A stretch of 64,000 bases of DNA, from contig JAHEZJ010000017.1 in assembly GCA_023251135.1 (NCBI GenBank), positions 13,211 through 77,210 of the forward strand. Reading direction: 5' to 3'. The notes under the pieces were generated by a model that saw nothing but the letters and a program-made list of their open reading frames with translations, had not been told where the DNA came from and did not search any database. Origin of the DNA: Flavobacterium sp. (GTDB taxonomy: Bacteria > Bacteroidota > Bacteroidia > Flavobacteriales > Flavobacteriaceae). Made by a program: the position numbers and the translations under genes. Below, in pieces: positions 27,043 to 35,808 of the stretch. Each line of letters begins with the position of its first letter. Position 1 is the stretch's first letter.

Positions 27043-27897
27043 TTAACTTCTGGTATCGGTTGATTTCACATGAATATCATTTACCAGATCGTCTATTTTT
27101 TTGGCGCTTTCACGCATCATTTCAAGATAACTCAACAATTTATCATTGTCTGTGTGTCCTTTCGAAACATCAATAAGCTTAAGCACTGAGCTTACGGGTA
27201 ATTTTAAATCCAGCGTAGTTCTGTGAATAAAATCGTTGTAATCTTTAGTAGCTGTTAGCGAACTGTATTTTGCCGAAGCCAGTTTCATGTTCTCCAATTC
27301 GTACTCGTCTGATATTTTAGAGATGTGATTCTGACTGTGTTCTTTAAAATAGTAAGCCCAGTAACCGTTCATAAAAAATACTACGGCCGCCAAAACAACG
27401 TGGATCAAGAAGGTTTCCAAATCAAAATTAACCTGCGAAAAGTACAACTGTAGTCCTTTTGGATCGTTGAAAACCGTATTTTGCATATAGGCCAAAGCCC
27501 CGTGATGCAATACCACTAAAAGCGTTAAAGGAATTTGCAGTTTCCAGTTTTGATAGATAATCAAAATTGTACTGGCGATAAAAACGGTAAAATGCATTTC
27601 GAACAAACCGTGCATCTGATAAATATACTGCGCCATAAATATAGCCAAAACAATGGCCAGCACATATTGATAAAAGTTGGATTTTTTAAAGAAAAACTTT
27701 GCCGAATAATACAGTAATAAATTCAGAAGACCTACTCCCACTCCAACCTCAAATGTATCGTATTTAAAGGCCAAAGCAATTCCGAGAAGAAAATAAATCG
27801 CTAATACATAATTGATAATGGTGTCTGATCTTTGTGTCATTGTCGACATAAAATTGTGCAAATAATCTTGTTCATTCAAACTGGCTCTTGTTTTCAT
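27043..27897 (-). CDS. Six-helix membrane sensor with a degenerate histidine-kinase dimerisation domain
   Basis: 284 residues. About six membrane helices between residues 28 and 190, including MHGLFEMHFTVFIASTILIIYQNW and VLHHGALAY, a membrane module I recall from chemoreceptors and cyclic-di-GMP enzymes. Next comes a HisKA-like helical hairpin: the usual block F-I-H-x-x-x-H-D-L-K-x-P reads FIHRTTLDLKLP, so the phospho-acceptor His is Leu. The protein ends at the second HisKA helix, with no ATPase domain. It therefore cannot work as a kinase and is probably a signalling scaffold or binding partner. The gene starts 31 bases after the thioredoxin-like gene. Confidence 0.78.
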   Translation of the reverse strand: MKTRASLNEQDYLHNFMSTMTQRSDTIINYVLAIYFLLGIALAFKYDTFEVGVGVGLLNLLLYYSAKFFFKKSNFYQYVLAIVLAIFMAQYIYQMHGLFEMHFTVFIASTILIIYQNWKLQIPLTLLVVLHHGALAYMQNTVFNDPKGLQLYFSQVNFDLETFLIHVVLAAVVFFMNGYWAYYFKEHSQNHISKISDEYELENMKLASAKYSSLTATKDYNDFIHRTTLDLKLPVSSVLKLIDVSKGHTDNDKLLSYLEMMRESAKKIDDLVNDIHVKSTDTRS

Positions 27898-27928
27898 AAA
27901 TTAAAATGATTTAGGTTAAGAATTTGGT

Positions 27929-28525
27929 TTATTTATTGCATTTTGGTAGCGAACATCCGTAGGCTCTCAGAGCCAAAGCATCAAACGAGGGGGAGTGATT
28001 TTGTTTTAATAGAGCATCAATTGCTATTTGAGCATAATTACTGTCTGCATTCGTGCAGTACCTGGTTTTATTGTAGTTTCCACGGTAATACAACTGCTGT
28101 GAACCGTCCAGCAGCACAGCCTGCGGAGTGGAGAATACACCACAGTTTTTGGCAATACTCTGATCAAAGTAAACCGGAATCTTAGCATCAAACTTATCCT
28201 GAATTTCTTCTATGGTAAATGTTTTTTCTTTGTTGAGTACTACGATTTTAAAATTAATCTGATCACCATATTTCTTAATGAGCTCGCTTACATGAGGAAT
28301 GTTAAAACGCGAACAAGGGCAGTCGGGATTAAAAAAGTGGATAAAAATAGGTTTTCGGTCTGCGACGCAGCACTTTAGGTCAACTCTACTTCCTACGGCT
28401 ATCTCCTTGTAGTTTTTAGGAACTGGTGTAGGTAAACTGTATTTAAATTCGTTTTGCCAAAACAAAAACGATATAGCGGCAACTAACAATGCCATCCATA
28501 AACCAACTAGTAATTTTTTTAGCAT
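27929..28525 (-). CDS. Membrane-anchored thioredoxin-like protein
   Basis: 198 residues. One N-terminal membrane helix (LLVGLWMALLVAAISFLFW), then a periplasmic thioredoxin-like domain: FIHFFNPDCPCSRFN (near residue 66) in place of the WCxxC site, FKIVVLN, the cis-Pro loop GVFSTPQAVLLD and GNYN. The active site has a C-P-C pair with one residue between instead of CxxC, which is unusual for a disulfide reductase. A further pair near the C-terminus (AYGCSLPKC) and KCC near 52 could form structural disulfides. First gene of the set with the membrane sensor and PAS protein. Confidence 0.78.
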   Translation of the reverse strand: MLKKLLVGLWMALLVAAISFLFWQNEFKYSLPTPVPKNYKEIAVGSRVDLKCCVADRKPIFIHFFNPDCPCSRFNIPHVSELIKKYGDQINFKIVVLNKEKTFTIEEIQDKFDAKIPVYFDQSIAKNCGVFSTPQAVLLDGSQQLYYRGNYNKTRYCTNADSNYAQIAIDALLKQNHSPSFDALALRAYGCSLPKCNK

Positions 28526-28936
28526 AAACAGGTGAATTTGGGGTGAAAACTTAAAAAATGTCTAAACAATTGTTAACTAACTGCTTTACTATTTAACTAT
28601 TTTAACTTTAAATAAAATAAAAAATCTACATAATTTAACGCTTAACCCTCAAAAACATTAGCCGTCAGATAAAAAACATGTCATTTTGTTTAAGCTTATC
28701 AATGTTACAAATAAAATCGATAAACTGCAAATAAAATCGGACAAAATACACAAAATTATAGCTTTGTGCGTTTTTTTCTATTTTTGAAACGCGTAGTTCT
28801 ACGTCTTTTGTGCGTAAAACCATAAAAAAGACTTTTCACGATGGTACTTTACTCCCCTATAATTTATTTTCATTTTTTTTCACTTCTACATTAAACCATT
28901 GTAAAGTAAAACAGTCTAATCAGGGCCTTGTTTAAA

Positions 28937-28952
28937 ATTTGTACGTACAAAT
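28937..28952. promoter_or_regulatory. 16-bp perfect palindrome, likely operator of the first RND operon
   Basis: ATTTGTACGTACAAAT is its own reverse complement. It sits 43 bases upstream of the -7 box and 97 bases upstream of the adaptor start, a position that suits a TetR-type dimer, but no regulator gene is adjacent. Confidence 0.55.
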
Positions 28953-28994
28953 GTTAAATAAAAGCTAAGCTCTTCAGATTTCACAACAAAAAGT

Positions 28995-29002
28995 TAAATT
29001 TG
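28995..29002 (+). promoter_or_regulatory. -7 box of the first RND efflux operon
   Basis: TAAATTTG, full match to TAnnTTTG, 46 bases before the adaptor ATG at 29049. No clear -33 TTG is visible. Confidence 0.5.
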
Positions 29003-29048
29003 TGAGCTTACTAAAAACATACACCAAAAATACATTTACCTCAAGTTT

Positions 29049-30113
29049 ATGAAAGTAAAAAACCTTGTTTACGCCCTTTTAATCATTGTATTGGGAGGAT
29101 TTATTGCCTACAGAGTCGTATCGAACAAAAAGAAGAACGACGAATCAAAAAAGTTTGGAGACAAAGACACTCCTACGACTGTAACCGGAATTATTGTTAA
29201 AACTTCCACTTTCGATAATAATTTATCGTTATCAGGGTCTATTGAGGCAAACGAGCAAATCGAAATTCGGAGCGAGGTTTCGGGAATTGTGGAAGGAATT
29301 TATTTCACAGAAGGTACTTTTGTAAACAAAGGTCAGGTACTTTTTAAAGTAAATGATATTGAACTGAAAGCGCAACTAAGACAAGCGGTAACCAGAGAAG
29401 GTCTGGCTGCTGAGAATGAAAGAAGAGCCAAACTGTTGCTTCAAAAAGAAGCGATCAGTCAGGAAGAATTTGATGTTGCCAGAGCCGATCATGCGTCTGC
29501 ACAAGCACAAAGTCAGTTAATCAGAGCTCAGATTGCAAAAACTTCGGTTAAAGCTCCTTTCTCAGGAAAAATCGGTTTGCGTTCTATTTCGCCGGGAACC
29601 TACATCACTCCTACTATTTTGGTGGCTAAACTGGTAAACACCGGTAAACTAAAAATTACATTTTCTATCCCTGAAAAGTATGCTTCACAAGTAAAAACAG
29701 GATCATCGATTGATTTTACCGTTTCAGGTTCTGACAAAGTTTATTCAGCAAAAACATACGCTATCGAACCGGAAGTGGAAGTAGCTACACGTACACTGCA
29801 AGTTCGTGCTATTGCTGATAATATTGACGGAAAACTTTTTCCGGGAACTTTTGCCGATGTAAAACTGCCTTTAAACATTATAAAAGATGCTATCGTAGTG
29901 CCTTCAGAAGCAATTATTCCGGTGCAAAGCGGTAAAAAAGTGTACATCGCCAATAATGGTAAAGCCAAAGAAGTTATGGTGGATGCTACTACAAGAACAG
30001 ACTCTTCTATTTTAATTTTATCGGGATTAAAAGCCGGAGATACTTTAATTACAAGTGGTGTGATGTCGTTAAAAAATGAAGCTCCAGTAAAAGTTAACGT
30101 AAAAAAGTCATAA
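29049..30113 (+). CDS. RND efflux periplasmic adaptor (membrane fusion protein)
   Basis: 354 residues. One N-terminal membrane helix (LVYALLIIVLGGFIAYRVV), then the paired barrel-sandwich/lipoyl halves (SLSGSIEANEQIEIRSEVSG and KTSVKAPFSGKIGLRSISPG) around a short hairpin, then beta-barrel and membrane-proximal domains. It links the inner-membrane pump to the TolC-type channel. First gene of a three-gene pump operon; the permease follows after 81 bases of degenerate AAA/CTAAA repeat. Confidence 0.92.
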   Translation: MKVKNLVYALLIIVLGGFIAYRVVSNKKKNDESKKFGDKDTPTTVTGIIVKTSTFDNNLSLSGSIEANEQIEIRSEVSGIVEGIYFTEGTFVNKGQVLFKVNDIELKAQLRQAVTREGLAAENERRAKLLLQKEAISQEEFDVARADHASAQAQSQLIRAQIAKTSVKAPFSGKIGLRSISPGTYITPTILVAKLVNTGKLKITFSIPEKYASQVKTGSSIDFTVSGSDKVYSAKTYAIEPEVEVATRTLQVRAIADNIDGKLFPGTFADVKLPLNIIKDAIVVPSEAIIPVQSGKKVYIANNGKAKEVMVDATTRTDSSILILSGLKAGDTLITSGVMSLKNEAPVKVNVKKS

Positions 30114-30185
30114 AGCCTAAAGTTCAAAGTCTTACAGTCATAGGTTTAAAAATTAGAAAACTAAAATTTAAACGCTAAAACCCAA
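30112..30185. repeat. Degenerate CTAAAGTTCAAAG-type repeat inside the RND operon
   Basis: Words CCTAAAGTTCAAAGTC, GGTTTAAAAATTAG and AAACTAAAATTTAAACGC form loose tandem units between adaptor and permease. Confidence 0.4.
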
Positions 30186-30194
30186 AAATCTCCT

Positions 30195-33100
30195 ATGAGT
30201 TTATCAACCACAAGTATAAAAAGACCTGTTTTAACCATCGTACTGAATCTTTTAATCATTCTGTTCGGTTTTATTGGTTATACGTTTTTAGGGGTGAGGG
30301 AATTTCCCTCGATCGACCCTGCGCAGGTTTCTATCCGAACCAATTATACCGGAGCCAATTCTGATATTATAGAGTCGCAAATTACAGAACCTCTCGAAAA
30401 GGCGGTAAATGCGATCGACGGAATCCGAAACATCACTTCTTCCAGTAATCAGGGAAGCAGTAATATTACCATCGAGTTCAACCTTGATAAAAATTTAGAA
30501 GAAGCTGCAAACGACGTTCGTGATAAGGTTTCGCAAGCCATCAGAAGTTTACCGCAGGATATCGATGCTCCTCCGGTAGTTTCAAAAGCAGATGCTGATA
30601 GTGATGCTATTATTTCGATGACGGTACAAAGTGATACCCGAAATTCACTAGAATTGAGTGATTATGCCGAAAATGTCATTTCACAACGTCTGGAAACCAT
30701 TCCGGGAGTCAGCGGAGTTCAAATCTGGGGACAAAAACGTTATGCTATGCGTTTGTGGATTGATCCTGTAAAACTAACGGCCTATAAATGTACCGTATCT
30801 GATGTTCGTAATGCGTTAAACGCTCAGAATGTCGAATTACCTTCAGGAAAACTAACCGGAAACAATACCGAATTAACCGTAAAAACGGTTGGAAATCTTT
30901 CAAAACCCGAAGAATTCAACAACATTATCATTCGTACTAACGGAGATAAAATTGTTCGTTTAAGCGATATTGGAGGAGCTGAATTAGGCCCGGAAAATAT
31001 TGAAACAAAACTTAGTCAATCCGGTCTTCCGATGATTGGTTTGGCCATAGTACCGATGCCTGGAGCCAACTATTTGGACATTTCTACAGAATTCTACAAA
31101 AAATACGAAGCCTTAAAAAAGGATCTTCCAAAAGACATCAAGCTGAATATTGCACTTGACAATACTATCTTTGTAAAAAAATCAGTACTCGAAGTTGCCG
31201 AAACTTTAGGGATTTCGATCATATTGGTAATCATCATTATTTACTTATTCTTTAGAGACTGGGCCATCGCATTCCGACCTTTAATTGATATTCCGGTTTC
31301 ATTAATCGCTACGTTTTTTATCATGTGGCTTTTCGGATTCTCTATCAACGTATTAACCCTGTTGGCAATTGTACTGGCAACTGGTCTGGTGGTGGATGAC
31401 GGAATTGTGGTTACCGAGAATATCTTTAAAAAAGTGGAAGAAGGAATGTCGCCAATTGAAGCGGCAATCAAAGGATCTAATGAGATATTCTATGCGGTAA
31501 TTTCGATTTCTGTAACGCTTGCGGCAGTATTCCTTCCGGTAATATTCTTAGAAGGTTTCGTAGGCCGACTCTTTCGGGAATTTGGAGTCGTCATCGGGGC
31601 AGCTGTATTAATTTCGGCCTTTGTATCCCTGACACTAACGCCAATGCTAAACGCCTATCTGATGAAAGGCGGAGAACAGAAAAAATCTAAGTTTTATGTT
31701 CGAACTGAACCTTTCTTCGAAAAACTAAACAGCGGTTATGCAGACTCTTTAAATCGTTTTATTGCCAAAAAATGGCTTAGTTTCCCAATTCTGATTGCGT
31801 GTTTTGGATTGATTTATCTATTCTTTACCATTTTGCCAAAAGAAACCGCTCCGTATGACGACCGTAGCTCTGTAACCATGCGTATGACAACTCCTGAGGG
31901 TTCGACCTACGAATACACAGACCGTTTTATGCAGGAAATTTCAAGACTGGTAGACGATTCGATTCCGGAGAAAAAAGTGAGTTTGGTGATTACTGCACCC
32001 GGTTTTGGTGCTTCGGCTACCAACTCAGGTTTTATACGACTTTCATTGGTAGAACCTGATCAGAGAAAAAGATCTCAGAAAGATATCGCCGATCAATTGA
32101 CCAAAATGACGAAACGATATCCTGATGCAAAAACATCTGTCATTCAACAGCCTACAATTGCTGTGAACCGTCGTGGTGGTTTGCCGATTCAATATATCAT
32201 TCAGGCTCCTAATTTTGAAAAACTGAGAGAAAAAATCCCGGTTTTTATGGAAGAAGTAGGTAAAAGTGATGTATTCTCGGTTACCGATGTCAATTTAAAA
32301 TTTAATAAACCGGAAATCAACGTTAGTATCGATCGTGAAAAAGCAGAAAGTCTTGGAATTTCAATTATTGATATCGCTCAGACTTTACAGCTTTCTTTAA
32401 GTGGACAGCGTTTTGGCTATTTCATTAAAAACGGAAAACAATACCAGGTAATTGGTCAGTTTGATCAAAAAGACCGTTCAAAACCGCTGGATCTGACTTC
32501 GATGTTTGTGAAAAACAAAAGCGGAGAATTGATTCAGATGGATAACGTGGTTAAAATTGAGGAACAAAGTAATCCACCGCAATTGTACCACAACAACCGT
32601 TACATGTCTGCAACCGTTTCTGCAGGTTTGGCTCCAGGGAAAAGTATCAGCGACGGTATTCAGGAAATGGACAGAATCAAAGAGAAAGTGCTAAACGATA
32701 CTTTTACCACTGATTTAAGTGGAGAATCGAGAGATTTTGTTGAAAGTAGTTCGAACACTTCTTTTGCTTTTGGATTAGCTTTATTATTGATCTTTTTAAT
32801 TCTTGCTGCACAGTTTGAAAGTTTTATCGATCCGCTTATCATTATTCTAACAGTACCTATGGCGGTTGCGGGAGCTTTATTCTCGCTGTGGCTTTTCAAT
32901 CAGACTTGGAATATTTTTAGCCAGATTGGAACCGTAATGCTTATCGGACTGGTGACCAAAAACGGTATCCTGATTGTTGAATTTGCAAATCAGCTGCGCG
33001 AACAGGGAAAACCAAAATTAGAAGCTATTTTAGAAGCCTCAGAAGCACGTTTACGTCCAATTTTAATGACGAGTTTGGCGATTGCTTTAGGTGCTTTACC

Positions 33101-33290
33101 AATTGCAATGTCGCTTGGAGCGGCTTCTACCAGTAGAATTGGTATGGGAGTTGTAATTGTTGGAGGAACTATTTTCTCATTGGCCCTGACCCTATTTGTA
33201 ATTCCGGCTATCTATTTAATGTGGTCTAAAGCCAGAAAACATTATCCTGAATTTGACCATATTGAAGAATATGAAAGAGATACAAAGTAA
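30195..33290 (+). CDS. RND efflux inner-membrane permease (HAE1 type)
   Basis: 1031 residues, twelve-helix RND architecture with two large periplasmic loops. N-terminal IKRPVLTIVLNLLIILFG, loop start REFPSIDPAQVSI, helix 4 relay GLVVDDGIVVTENI with the essential Asp pair, and C-terminal half AQFESFIDPLIII and RPILMTSLAIALGALP. It exports drugs or lipophilic compounds by proton antiport. Substrate not predictable. Followed by a TolC-type gene, so the tripartite pump is complete. Confidence 0.94.
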   Translation: MSLSTTSIKRPVLTIVLNLLIILFGFIGYTFLGVREFPSIDPAQVSIRTNYTGANSDIIESQITEPLEKAVNAIDGIRNITSSSNQGSSNITIEFNLDKNLEEAANDVRDKVSQAIRSLPQDIDAPPVVSKADADSDAIISMTVQSDTRNSLELSDYAENVISQRLETIPGVSGVQIWGQKRYAMRLWIDPVKLTAYKCTVSDVRNALNAQNVELPSGKLTGNNTELTVKTVGNLSKPEEFNNIIIRTNGDKIVRLSDIGGAELGPENIETKLSQSGLPMIGLAIVPMPGANYLDISTEFYKKYEALKKDLPKDIKLNIALDNTIFVKKSVLEVAETLGISIILVIIIIYLFFRDWAIAFRPLIDIPVSLIATFFIMWLFGFSINVLTLLAIVLATGLVVDDGIVVTENIFKKVEEGMSPIEAAIKGSNEIFYAVISISVTLAAVFLPVIFLEGFVGRLFREFGVVIGAAVLISAFVSLTLTPMLNAYLMKGGEQKKSKFYVRTEPFFEKLNSGYADSLNRFIAKKWLSFPILIACFGLIYLFFTILPKETAPYDDRSSVTMRMTTPEGSTYEYTDRFMQEISRLVDDSIPEKKVSLVITAPGFGASATNSGFIRLSLVEPDQRKRSQKDIADQLTKMTKRYPDAKTSVIQQPTIAVNRRGGLPIQYIIQAPNFEKLREKIPVFMEEVGKSDVFSVTDVNLKFNKPEINVSIDREKAESLGISIIDIAQTLQLSLSGQRFGYFIKNGKQYQVIGQFDQKDRSKPLDLTSMFVKNKSGELIQMDNVVKIEEQSNPPQLYHNNRYMSATVSAGLAPGKSISDGIQEMDRIKEKVLNDTFTTDLSGESRDFVESSSNTSFAFGLALLLIFLILAAQFESFIDPLIIILTVPMAVAGALFSLWLFNQTWNIFSQIGTVMLIGLVTKNGILIVEFANQLREQGKPKLEAILEASEARLRPILMTSLAIALGALPIAMSLGAASTSRIGMGVVIVGGTIFSLALTLFVIPAIYLMWSKARKHYPEFDHIEEYERDTK

Positions 33291-33365
33291 TTGATATAAA
33301 TTTTGAAACCTATAGAAGCTGCGGCCTTCTTTTTAAAGAACCAACCGCAGCTAATCCTTCATCAC

Positions 33366-34676
33366 ATGAAAGCTAAAATAATAGTAACAAGTCTCGTTTT
33401 ATTTTTGTTTTGCACAGCAAAAACGCGCGCGCAGGAAGTCTTAACGATCGAAGACGCCATGAAGATCGCGTTAGAAAATAATTTCGAAATTAAGATTGCC
33501 AAAAACAACTCTAAAATAAGCGAAACCAATGTAACCATTGGAAATGCCGGAATGTTGCCATCAGCTACTGCTTCGGTAACAGACAACAACAGTGTTACCA
33601 ACTCCTCACAAACACGTCAGGACGGAACTTCTACCTCCTTAAAAAATGCCAAAAACAACAGTCTCGCTTATGGTGTAAGTCTGGGATGGACGGTTTTTGA
33701 CGGAATGAAGATGTTTGCCCGACTGGATCAGCTTAAAGAATTACAAAAACTGGGCGATTCTGAATTAAAAAGAACTATACTGGTAAAAATTGGTCAGGTA
33801 AACACCGCTTATTTTGATCTGGTACAGCAACAACAGCAACTATCGGCACTCGATACCACAATCGTAATTTCGAAACAACGATTAACACTGGCGCAAAATC
33901 GCTTTAGCATTGGAAAAGCTTCCAAACTTGAAGTTTTAAATGCGCAGGTGGATTTAAATTCCGATCAGGTTGCTTTACTGAGACAGAAAGAATCTTATGC
34001 TAATGCTAAAATTTTACTGAACCAGTATTTAGCCCGTGACCCAAAAATAAATTTCACCGTAACCGATGAAGTTACTGTAGACAATAAACTGGTTTTGGTT
34101 GATTTAATCGATTTGGCACAGAAACAAAATCCTGCTTTAGAAGCACAAATCATCAACAAACGCATTGCTGAACTTCAGTTAAAACAGGTCAAAGCAGATC
34201 GTTATCCGGTGGTGAACCTGACTTCGGGCTACAATTTTAACGAAAGTCAGTCCAGCCTTGGATTTACGAGTCAGGCTTCTTCCAAAGGTTTTAATTACGG
34301 CTTTAATGCTACTTTAAACCTGTTTGATGGTTTGAATCAGCACCGAAATGAAAAAGTAGCCAAGCTGCAAATCGAAAATTCACAGATTGCCATAGAGCAA
34401 CAAAATATGATTTTAAATACGCAATTAAGCACCGCTTTTCAAACCTACTTAACCAATCTGGAACTGATTGGATTAGAGGAAGACAACGTAACGATTGCGA
34501 AGCAGAATTTAGACATTACTTTAGACAAGTTTAAAATCGGAACCATTACCACTATTGATTTCAGAACAGCTCAGCTGAATTATGTGAATGCAAAAGTACG
34601 CTACAGCAACGCACAATTTCAGGCAAAATTATCTGAAATTGCCCTGAAAGAATTAGCCGGAAATATTAATTTTTAA
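33366..34676 (+). CDS. TolC-family outer-membrane channel of the first RND pump
   Basis: 436 residues from ATG 33366, which opens a proper signal peptide (KIIVTSLVLFLFCTAKTRAQ); the upstream ATG-less extension from 33303 would spoil it. Two OEP repeats are visible: LTIEDAMKIALENNFEIKIAKN and VLVDLIDLAQKQNPALEAQI with long coiled helices (RFSIGKASKLEVLNAQVDL; KFKIGTITTIDFRTAQLNY). It forms the trimeric exit duct. A bestrophin gene starts 27 bases later. Confidence 0.92.
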   Translation: MKAKIIVTSLVLFLFCTAKTRAQEVLTIEDAMKIALENNFEIKIAKNNSKISETNVTIGNAGMLPSATASVTDNNSVTNSSQTRQDGTSTSLKNAKNNSLAYGVSLGWTVFDGMKMFARLDQLKELQKLGDSELKRTILVKIGQVNTAYFDLVQQQQQLSALDTTIVISKQRLTLAQNRFSIGKASKLEVLNAQVDLNSDQVALLRQKESYANAKILLNQYLARDPKINFTVTDEVTVDNKLVLVDLIDLAQKQNPALEAQIINKRIAELQLKQVKADRYPVVNLTSGYNFNESQSSLGFTSQASSKGFNYGFNATLNLFDGLNQHRNEKVAKLQIENSQIAIEQQNMILNTQLSTAFQTYLTNLELIGLEEDNVTIAKQNLDITLDKFKIGTITTIDFRTAQLNYVNAKVRYSNAQFQAKLSEIALKELAGNINF

Positions 34677-34703
34677 AGTAAATTTGTTTCAAAACAGATT
34701 CAA

Positions 34704-35567
34704 ATGATTTCATACAACACCAAAGATTGGTTTACTTTTATCTTTCATTTTCATAAATCGGATACCGTTAGAAAACTGCTGCCGATCATGATTGCTATCG
34801 GAGTTTACTCCTCGATAGTAGGGTACCTTGAAGTCTCTTATTTTAAAATTGGTAAAAACGATTATATCCCCAACATCCCGATCATGCACGGGATGTTGGG
34901 TTTTGTTATATCCTTATTATTGGTTTTCAGAACCAACACGGCGTACGATCGCTGGTGGGAAGGCCGAAAACTTTGGGGAGCCCTTGTTAATAACAGTCGA
35001 AATCTGGCTATTAAACTTTCGGCCATGCTCAAAGAGGAAAACGATCGTAAATTCTTCCGAAAGTTTATCCCTGCCTATGCGTCTGTTTTGCACAAACACC
35101 TGCACGATGCTGATACCGGCAAACAGCTTTTTGAAGATGTCGATTTAGAAATTGACCACCACAAGCACAAACCAAATCAGGTTAAAAAAATAATTTTTCA
35201 AAAAGTAAACGACCTGTACGAAGCTAAAAAAATTAGCGGAGAGCAACTCATTATTCTAAACGAAGAGTTACAATCTTTTACAGACATCTGTGGTGCGTGC
35301 GAAAGAATCAAAAACACCCCTATTCCCTACTCTTACAGTGCTTTTATCAAAAAGTTTATCTTCTTTTATACCATGACATTACCTTTTGGTTATTCTGTAA
35401 GTCTTGGATATTATGTGGCACCGGTTGTGGTTTTTATTTTTTATGTACTGGCAAGTTTAGAACTTATTGCCGAAGAAATTGAGGATCCGTTTGGTGATGA
35501 TGAAAACGATCTGCCAACAAAAAAGATCTCAGAAAACATCAAAAAACACATTGAAGAACTGATTTAG
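34704..35567 (+). CDS. Bestrophin family ion channel
   Basis: 287 residues. Hallmarks of bacterial bestrophins: hydrophobic helix near residues 26-44, LGFVISLLLVFRTNTAYDRWWEGRKLWGAL (about 67-96), later ERIKNTPIPYSYSAFIKKFIFFY and the acidic C-terminal EEIEDPFGDDENDLP, the equivalent of the calcium clasp. The family forms pentameric channels, cation-selective in Klebsiella. It lies 27 bases downstream of the TolC gene and may be cotranscribed with the pump; a functional link is not known. Confidence 0.93.
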   Translation: MISYNTKDWFTFIFHFHKSDTVRKLLPIMIAIGVYSSIVGYLEVSYFKIGKNDYIPNIPIMHGMLGFVISLLLVFRTNTAYDRWWEGRKLWGALVNNSRNLAIKLSAMLKEENDRKFFRKFIPAYASVLHKHLHDADTGKQLFEDVDLEIDHHKHKPNQVKKIIFQKVNDLYEAKKISGEQLIILNEELQSFTDICGACERIKNTPIPYSYSAFIKKFIFFYTMTLPFGYSVSLGYYVAPVVVFIFYVLASLELIAEEIEDPFGDDENDLPTKKISENIKKHIEELI

Positions 35568-35770
35568 CTAAAATGAGTTGTCTACTCATTTTTCTCGCAG
35601 ATTTAGCAGATTTAGCAGATTCTTTTTCCTTGGATTGTGTTTCTTTTGATAGCTTCAATTAATCCGAAGCAAAAGTTTTATATGTTTAGAATAATAATGT
35701 TTTAAGTGAACAACTATAAAACAGTCTGAAAAAAGCAAATAAATTGTTTCTTACTACAATGTGCAATCCT

Positions 35771-35778
35771 TATATTTG
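35771..35778 (+). promoter_or_regulatory. -7 box of pheT
   Basis: TATATTTG, full match to TAnnTTTG, 31 bases before the pheT ATG. A TTG lies 24 bases upstream (35744-35746), slightly long spacing. Confidence 0.55.
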
Positions 35779-35808
35779 TAACCTCATACAAGAACAAAAA
35801 AAGTCAAA

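Larger units (their letters stand above)
28526..29048. other. Divergent control region of the thioredoxin-like set and the first RND operon
   Basis: No credible gene in 523 bases. It holds the direct repeats CAAATAAAATCG at 28708-28719 and 28728-28739 (20 bases apart, two helical turns), a 16-bp perfect palindrome at 28937-28952 and a perfect -7 box at 28995-29002. Confidence 0.6.

Noticed and set aside
35568..35808. Phe-rich leader peptide before pheT
   Set aside because: No short frame with Phe runs was found; only a normal promoter.
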